From the NCBI RefSeq assembly GCF_018531195.1, contig NZ_JAHDYS010000017.1, forward strand, positions 1 to 64,000: DNA of 64,000 bases, read 5' to 3'. Source of the stretch: Pelotalea chapellei (GTDB taxonomy: Bacteria; Desulfobacterota; Desulfuromonadia; Geobacterales; Pseudopelobacteraceae). Below are positions 59,568 through 64,000 of this stretch, piece by piece (position 1 is the stretch's first letter; each line of letters opens with the position of its first letter). The notes under the pieces were generated by a model. The model made no database searches. It had not been told where the DNA came from and saw nothing but the letters and a program-made list of their open reading frames with translations. Position numbers and translations under genes: made by a program.

Positions 59568-61046
59568 ATGAATCTTGCGAAAATATACGCGACACTAGCC
59601 TTGTGCATCCTGACACTACAAGGATGCAGCAACGCTTTTTCGCCGTCCGTAACCAGCAGCACACCGGCCAAGGCGGTTGCCCTGCAAGGGAGCCAGCAGG
59701 GGCAAAGCGGCGGGCTGGCGGATTATGACGGCGACGGGATGGACGATATGATGGTGGGGGCGCCCTATGCCAAGAGTGACGGAACCGTGGGGGCGGTCCT
59801 GATTTACAAGGGAAGCGCCAACGGCTTTGATACCAAGTCGACCTGGATACTGACCGGTGACGACAACTTCGGGTTCTCGCTCGTGAACCTGGGGGACGTG
59901 GACGGCGACGGCAAGGCAGATTTTGCGGTGGGGGCCTATAACGGCGACGGCGCGGATGTTTCGCTTTCCGGCAGTGTTACCATCTATAAAGGGGGCGGCA
60001 GCGGCAAGGTCATCGCCAAGCTGGCGGGAGATGATGCTTTGGACAAATTTGGCCTGTCCATCAGCGGTGGCTGCGACCTCAACGGCGACGGCATCAAGGA
60101 CATCATCATCGGGGCGCCATACAATTCACCTGCGCCCGAGCGCTATCAGGGCGGCGCGGTTTACGTTTATTTCGGGCCCGATTTCAAGGAGACCACCCGC
60201 ATCAAGCTTCCTGCCAGCACTACCAGCACGGGGATCGGGGGCACTGTAGCCTGCGGAGATCTGAACAACGACGGCATCGGCGATCTGATCGTCGGCGCCT
60301 CCGGCAAGGTCCAGGTCTATTACGGCAAACCCGGTCTCAATCCTTCTACCAGCACTCCGGATTTGACCATCACAAGCAGCGACAGCAAGTTCGGCACCGC
60401 CCTGGCAGTAATCAAGGACTTGAATGGTGACGGCTTTAATGAGCTGGTCATCGGAGCTCCACAGGCGACCGTATCACTGAACAGCATCAACACGGCCCGG
60501 GTCGGCCGGGTCTACATAGTCAAGGGAGGAAGCGGTACCCGCACTATCAATCTGGCTTCGCCGGGCAGCGACATTCTCACCAGGATCAACGGCGCTGGTT
60601 ATTTTGACTTTTTCGGCAGTACCATCACGCCGGTAGGAGATATGGATGGCGACGGGAAACCGGATCTGGCCATTGCGGCCATCAACGCCGACAAGGACGG
60701 CGCAACATCCGTCGCCACCGGCCTCACCAGCGGCAAGGTTTACCTGATCAAGGGCAAGGACCTCAAAACCGACGGCGGTGTGACTCCCATTACCGGCGCC
60801 ACGGCCTTCAATGGTTCCGCAGCCAACATGCGTTACGGCACCTTCATGGCGCCTTTCACCAGAAACGGCCCCAAGCTCCTGGTAGGTGCGCCAACGGTAA
60901 ACCGGCAGTCAGGTTGCATCTATGGTATCAGCCTTGAAGAGGGAAGCTCCGTTATGCCAGCCTTCCAGGCCGATGGCAGCGACAATTCCACCACCGGCCA
61001 TGACTGCTGTGCTAAAACCCTGTCAAAGGGAGGCAAAGGATTATGA
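59568..61046 (+). CDS. FG-GAP repeat (integrin-like beta-propeller) lipoprotein
   Basis: A 492-residue lipoprotein: signal with lipobox LTLQGC (Cys20), then about six to seven FG-GAP blades, each with a calcium-binding DxDGDGxxD-type loop: DYDGDGMDD, DVDGDGKAD, DLNGDGIKD, DLNNDGIGD, DLNGDGFNE and DMDGDGKPD. The fold is a beta-propeller like the integrin alpha head, probably surface-exposed. AGTC-rich sequence with GGGAGTC precedes the ATG. It overlaps the cytochrome gene by four bases, so the two are coupled and likely act together. Confidence 0.88.
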   Translation: MNLAKIYATLALCILTLQGCSNAFSPSVTSSTPAKAVALQGSQQGQSGGLADYDGDGMDDMMVGAPYAKSDGTVGAVLIYKGSANGFDTKSTWILTGDDNFGFSLVNLGDVDGDGKADFAVGAYNGDGADVSLSGSVTIYKGGGSGKVIAKLAGDDALDKFGLSISGGCDLNGDGIKDIIIGAPYNSPAPERYQGGAVYVYFGPDFKETTRIKLPASTTSTGIGGTVACGDLNNDGIGDLIVGASGKVQVYYGKPGLNPSTSTPDLTITSSDSKFGTALAVIKDLNGDGFNELVIGAPQATVSLNSINTARVGRVYIVKGGSGTRTINLASPGSDILTRINGAGYFDFFGSTITPVGDMDGDGKPDLAIAAINADKDGATSVATGLTSGKVYLIKGKDLKTDGGVTPITGATAFNGSAANMRYGTFMAPFTRNGPKLLVGAPTVNRQSGCIYGISLEEGSSVMPAFQADGSDNSTTGHDCCAKTLSKGGKGL

Positions 61047-62191
61047 AACGAAACTTCTACATGGCATGTGTAATATCCCTTGTCTTGGGAGGATTAGTTT
61101 GGGCCGTCGCGGGGCTTGACGGCGCTGCCCTTTACGCCGCCAACTGCGCCGGCTGCCACGGACCGCTGATCGGTTCCGGTAAAAATGGGGCCGATGTTTC
61201 CCGCATACAAACGGCTATCGGCAACAACATTGGCGGCATGGGGACTCTCTCACTGCGCGCGGACCAGATCCAGGCCATTGTCGATGCCCTGGCGCCCTCC
61301 ACCGTCTATGACGCAGGCAACTTCACCGTTGATGGCCGCAAATGGCAACCGCTTCCCACCGGGCATGTGGCCGGCAAGGACAACGGCCCCGGCGATGCGA
61401 TCCATCATCCCGGCGACGACTGCGGCATCTGCCATACGCCGGGCGGCAAGGCGGGCAGCAAGGTCTGGACCATGTCCGGCACCGTCTATGACAGCAGGGC
61501 CGCACGCACAACACTGGTTGGAGCTGAGGTGATTTTTCAGAACATCAGCGGCAGGACCTTCAGCATGACCACTAATGAAGTGGGCAACTTCTGGACCGAC
61601 AAACCCTTCTTCAACAACCCCAATAACTCCAATTCGGCCAACTGGAATTACAAGGCCTGGGTCAAGTACGGCAATAGTTACCGTCCCATGGTCAGTATCG
61701 CCCCGGTCGGCGGCGGCCGGATGAGTTGCAGCATGCACCATGCCGGGATGGGCAGCCGCGGAGGGCTGTGGGCCCTTGCTACCAGCACCCTCAAATCCTA
61801 TCCGGCCATGGGACTCAGCTATCGGAAGCACATCTTTCCGATTCTAAGGAGCAAGTGCGCCCCCTGCCATATTCCCGGCGATACAACCGCCAGGGCTCCT
61901 GTCGGAGATCCGCCTTTCGATTACAGCAAGGGACTGGACTTGATGACCTTTGAAGGGTCCGCTGTGTTCGTTCCGGCCTATACTCCGCACGGATCCGGGC
62001 CTGTACCGGATAAAACCTGGGTCAAAGGAGGTATTTTGAACGTTGTCAACATCACATCTCCTGCGTCAAGCCTACTGCTGGCCAAGACTCTGAACGGCGC
62101 CACCCACGGCGGTGGAAGCTTCTGGAGCAATCAGGATGCCGACTACAAGGCGATCCTGCAATGGATTGCCGAAGGAGCGCGTAAGAACTGA
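61043..62191 (+). CDS. Multiheme c-type cytochrome (three CXXCH, one degenerate)
   Basis: A 382-residue exported protein with three heme-binding motifs: CAGCH (35-39, in a class I-like cytochrome domain with Met-rich IGGMGTLSLRADQ), CGICH (127-131) and CAPCH (272-276). A fourth site reads CSMHH (229-233), with His in place of the second Cys. An Ig-like beta region (about 143-185) lies between. The start overlaps the FG-GAP gene (ATGA). No catalytic domain is visible, so electron transfer is likely; partners could be the FG-GAP protein and the Met-rich protein downstream. Confidence 0.88.
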   Translation: MKRNFYMACVISLVLGGLVWAVAGLDGAALYAANCAGCHGPLIGSGKNGADVSRIQTAIGNNIGGMGTLSLRADQIQAIVDALAPSTVYDAGNFTVDGRKWQPLPTGHVAGKDNGPGDAIHHPGDDCGICHTPGGKAGSKVWTMSGTVYDSRAARTTLVGAEVIFQNISGRTFSMTTNEVGNFWTDKPFFNNPNNSNSANWNYKAWVKYGNSYRPMVSIAPVGGGRMSCSMHHAGMGSRGGLWALATSTLKSYPAMGLSYRKHIFPILRSKCAPCHIPGDTTARAPVGDPPFDYSKGLDLMTFEGSAVFVPAYTPHGSGPVPDKTWVKGGILNVVNITSPASSLLLAKTLNGATHGGGSFWSNQDADYKAILQWIAEGARKN

Positions 62192-62213
62192 TGAAATATA
62201 TCAAGGAGCCAAC

Positions 62214-63305
62214 ATGAAAAAATATACGATCTGCCTCTCACTATGCCTGATGTTGACCTGCGGGGCAGCCGGGGCCTTTGACATGGACGACATGCACATG
62301 GATCAAGAACAACATGCCCATACGGGCCACGACATGAGCAGCCACATGGGGCCCGGTTTCCAGATGGTTTTCAATCCCGCCTTCAGTGACGACATCTACC
62401 ATGTACACCCGGCCGGTATGTGGATGGTCAGTTACAAGTTCATGCATGTAAACATGGATGGCCTGCAGGAAGGTACAACAAACATCCCTGCCGGGGTAGT
62501 CAGCCCGCAAGGCAGCAAACCTTATGGTTTTATGATGACCCCAACCCGGATGAGCATGGACATGCAGATGTTAATGTTGATGTACGGGGTCAGTGACGAT
62601 TTGTCAGTAATGGCTATGGCCAGTTACCAGAGCATGACAATGGACATGCTGATGAATATGGGGGCGGGAAATATTCCCAGTGCCCCCATGCGAACGAGCG
62701 GTTTTGGTGATACGGAACTAAGAGGAATATACAAGATCAACGGTTATCTGGTCGGCAGTCTTGGACTCAGTATCCCTACCGGCGACACCCATCAACAGAT
62801 CGAGATGATGAGCCGGACATTTCGGGCCCCCTATGATATGCAACTCGGTTCGGGCACTTTCGATCTAAAGCCAGCCCTGACCTACAGTGCTTTGAGTGAT
62901 GACGCGCTCTGGAACTGGGGCGGGCAGGTCATGTACACCTATCACCCCGGCAACAATGACGACGGCTACAAGTTGGGCAACAACACCAAGCTGACCACCT
63001 GGCTCCAGCGTGCCCTGGGACCGGCCAGCGCCTGGCTGCGCCTGACCTTCAACGATACCGGCCGCATTCACGGACAAGACCCCGAGATAGCCAAGATGCT
63101 CGACTCTGTCAATGGTGCCTCAATGCCCGATGCCGATCCCGCCAACTACGGTGGGCAACGACTGGACGGTCATCTAGGGATGAGCTATGCCAAGGGGCCT
63201 TTCAGCTTCGGAGTCGAAGGCGGAATACCGCTTTTTCAGGATGTGAATGGTCTGCAGTTGGTTAACAGCTGGTATCTCACCACTGGTTTGCAGGTGATGT
63301 TTTGA
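62214..63305 (+). CDS. Exported Met/His-rich barrel-like protein
   Basis: A 363-residue exported protein. The signal peptide (cleavage after AGA near 22) is followed by a Met/His/Asp-rich head (FDMDDMHMDQEQHAHTGHDM) and a second Met cluster (MSMDMQMLMLMYG). The rest alternates short hydrophobic and aromatic stretches and ends in LQVMF, a terminal Phe typical of outer-membrane barrels; the body resembles 'transporter' (phenol-degradation MetA-like) proteins. Met and His suggest Cu+ or Ag+ binding. AAGGAG precedes the ATG, 22 bases after the cytochrome stop. Confidence 0.75.
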   Translation: MKKYTICLSLCLMLTCGAAGAFDMDDMHMDQEQHAHTGHDMSSHMGPGFQMVFNPAFSDDIYHVHPAGMWMVSYKFMHVNMDGLQEGTTNIPAGVVSPQGSKPYGFMMTPTRMSMDMQMLMLMYGVSDDLSVMAMASYQSMTMDMLMNMGAGNIPSAPMRTSGFGDTELRGIYKINGYLVGSLGLSIPTGDTHQQIEMMSRTFRAPYDMQLGSGTFDLKPALTYSALSDDALWNWGGQVMYTYHPGNNDDGYKLGNNTKLTTWLQRALGPASAWLRLTFNDTGRIHGQDPEIAKMLDSVNGASMPDADPANYGGQRLDGHLGMSYAKGPFSFGVEGGIPLFQDVNGLQLVNSWYLTTGLQVMF

Positions 63306-63365
63306 CGGGTGGATTTGACCTGTAAACGGCAGGTCGCCTGTAGAAGACGCTGATAAAAGACTTGA

Positions 63366-63395
63366 TGGAGGGCAGGTATACTTGCCCTCCATTTA
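63366..63395 (+). terminator. Hairpin after the Met-rich gene
   Basis: TGGAGGGCA and TGCCCTCCA pair around an 8-base loop, then TTTACC. It is a modest terminator. Confidence 0.6.
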
Positions 63396-63436
63396 CCCTC
63401 TGTTGAAGGAGGTCGGGAGGAGGCCATGGCGGCCCG

Positions 63437-63472
63437 TTAGGCTTGACACTGGCGGAAAGAGCGGGCATTACC
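63437..63472 (+). repeat. Promoter-like repeat, right copy
   Basis: TTAGGCTTGACACTGGCGG then AAAGAGCGGGCATTACC, matching the element at 58274-58309 at about 31 of 35 aligned positions. Here it lies about 45-80 bases before the HlyD-type gene, the expected promoter position. Confidence 0.7.
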
Positions 63473-63516
63473 TAGAATGAACAATTGCAATGAGGTCTGT
63501 GTCAAGGAGATGGAAG

Positions 63517-64000
63517 ATGAGGAAAATTCTGCTGATAACAATCGCAGTTGCCATTATTGCTGTCGTAACCATTGCCATTATTCGAAGGAAACCGGAAGAG
63601 ACCAACAGACTGAAGGTGTCGGGCACCATCGAGGTCACCTCCACTGAGCTGTCCTTCAAGATCCCGGGCAGGATGATGGAACGTCTAGTGGATGAAGGAG
63701 AAATTGTACGGCGTGGCCAGGTGGTGGCGCGTCTGGATACGGAGGAACTGCACAACGAGCGCAGCGCACGACTGGCTGACCAACGTGCAGCTCAGGCAGG
63801 CCTGGCTGATCTGCGTGCCGGCAGCCGCCGGGAAGAAATAGCCCAAGGCAAAGCGGCTCTGGCACGCATGCGTGCCGAAGCGGATCGTTCTGTCAGCGAT
63901 GCTCGACGGATGGAGGAACTCTTCCGCCGGGAGGTTATCCCGCTCAAGGATCTGGAAGCAGCCAGGGCTGCCCGTGATGCATCTGCCGCCGCGGTACGGG
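63517..64000 (+). CDS. HlyD-family membrane fusion (efflux adaptor) protein, partial
   Basis: An incomplete gene cut by the window end (161 residues visible). It starts MRKILLITIAVAIIAVVTIA, a membrane anchor, followed by the biotinyl-lipoyl-like region VSGTIEVTSTELSFKIPGR and the barrel/hairpin portion VDEGEIVRRGQVVARLDTEEL. Then comes a long coiled coil (about 85-160). It is a typical periplasmic adaptor for an ABC (YbhG-like) or RND pump. AAGGAG lies 7 bases before the ATG at 63517. The pump and its porin should lie beyond the window. Confidence 0.85.
   Translation, partial: MRKILLITIAVAIIAVVTIAIIRRKPEETNRLKVSGTIEVTSTELSFKIPGRMMERLVDEGEIVRRGQVVARLDTEELHNERSARLADQRAAQAGLADLRAGSRREEIAQGKAALARMRAEADRSVSDARRMEELFRREVIPLKDLEAARAARDASAAAVR

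Noticed and set aside
1-64000. tRNA and rRNA genes
   Set aside because: Scanning for the T-loop GTTCGAATC-type words with matching stems gave no candidate; very divergent tRNAs could be missed by eye.

Overview
The window looks like a chromosomal segment from a Geobacter-like bacterium (Desulfuromonadia/Geobacterales; a Geobacter, Geotalea, Trichlorobacter or 'Pelobacter propionicus' type). The inference rests on moderately high GC, the pairing of hopanoid genes hpnJ-hpnK, a DcuB-type C4-dicarboxylate transporter next to a two-component system, a large NAD-glutamate dehydrogenase, CbiM with a small partner protein, many sensor kinases, a multiheme c-type cytochrome, and Geobacter-like intergenic repeats. 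No rRNA, tRNA, CRISPR array or intact insertion sequence was seen.

Layout. 1-4.6 kb: a methyltransferase fused to a DUF2284 metal-binding domain, an MqsRA toxin-antitoxin pair with a compact operator-promoter, leucyl aminopeptidase, and a repeat-rich gap. 5.2-9.1 kb: a signalling cluster (BvgS-like kinase, CheY-like regulator, and a receiver-kinase-receiver hybrid split by a frameshift). 9.2-12.5 kb: two EamA exporters with a transglutaminase-like protein, then a HigBA-type toxin-antitoxin pair. 12.6-18.3 kb: a B12-binding-type radical SAM protein, two secreted rhodaneses (one lacking the active-site Cys), a CobC-like phosphatase, an HNH nuclease and small secreted proteins. 18.4-26.8 kb: a kinase/sigma54-activator pair, a sigma54-type promoter, a DcuB-like transporter with a parvulin domain inserted in it, and NAD-glutamate dehydrogenase. 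This reads as a dicarboxylate/amino-acid module.

27-38.7 kb: hopanoid side-chain genes hpnJ-hpnK with a small exporter, proC, a polysaccharide deacetylase, a universal stress protein, an IclR regulator, polA, recO, and LysM and RRM proteins. 38.7-46.9 kb, all on the minus strand: a cobalt/cobalamin operon (TonB-like, CobB/CbiA, CbiM, small CbiN-like) and a symporter operon (DUF4212, VC_2705-type symporter, DUF294-like protein, TIM-barrel protein), headed by trmB. 47-58.2 kb: mostly housekeeping genes (fabI, hflX, a PBP transpeptidase, lpxH, UPF0158, AI-2E transporter, copA, tpx, Nudix, yceH).

58.2-64 kb is accessory in character. A 36-bp promoter-like repeat occurs at both of its ends. Between the copies lie an IS110-type remnant, a secreted Cys/His-rich protein, an FG-GAP propeller lipoprotein, a three-heme cytochrome and a Met/His-rich barrel-like protein. 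The right-hand copy precedes a HlyD-type adaptor cut by the window end.

Most notable: the transporter-parvulin fusion with its own sigma54 promoter and adjacent activator; a GC-rich 81-bp palindrome inserted in frame in cobB; two genes (a kinase and hflX) that appear to start on AUU; the FG-GAP/cytochrome/Met-rich cluster; and the compact toxin-antitoxin promoters.
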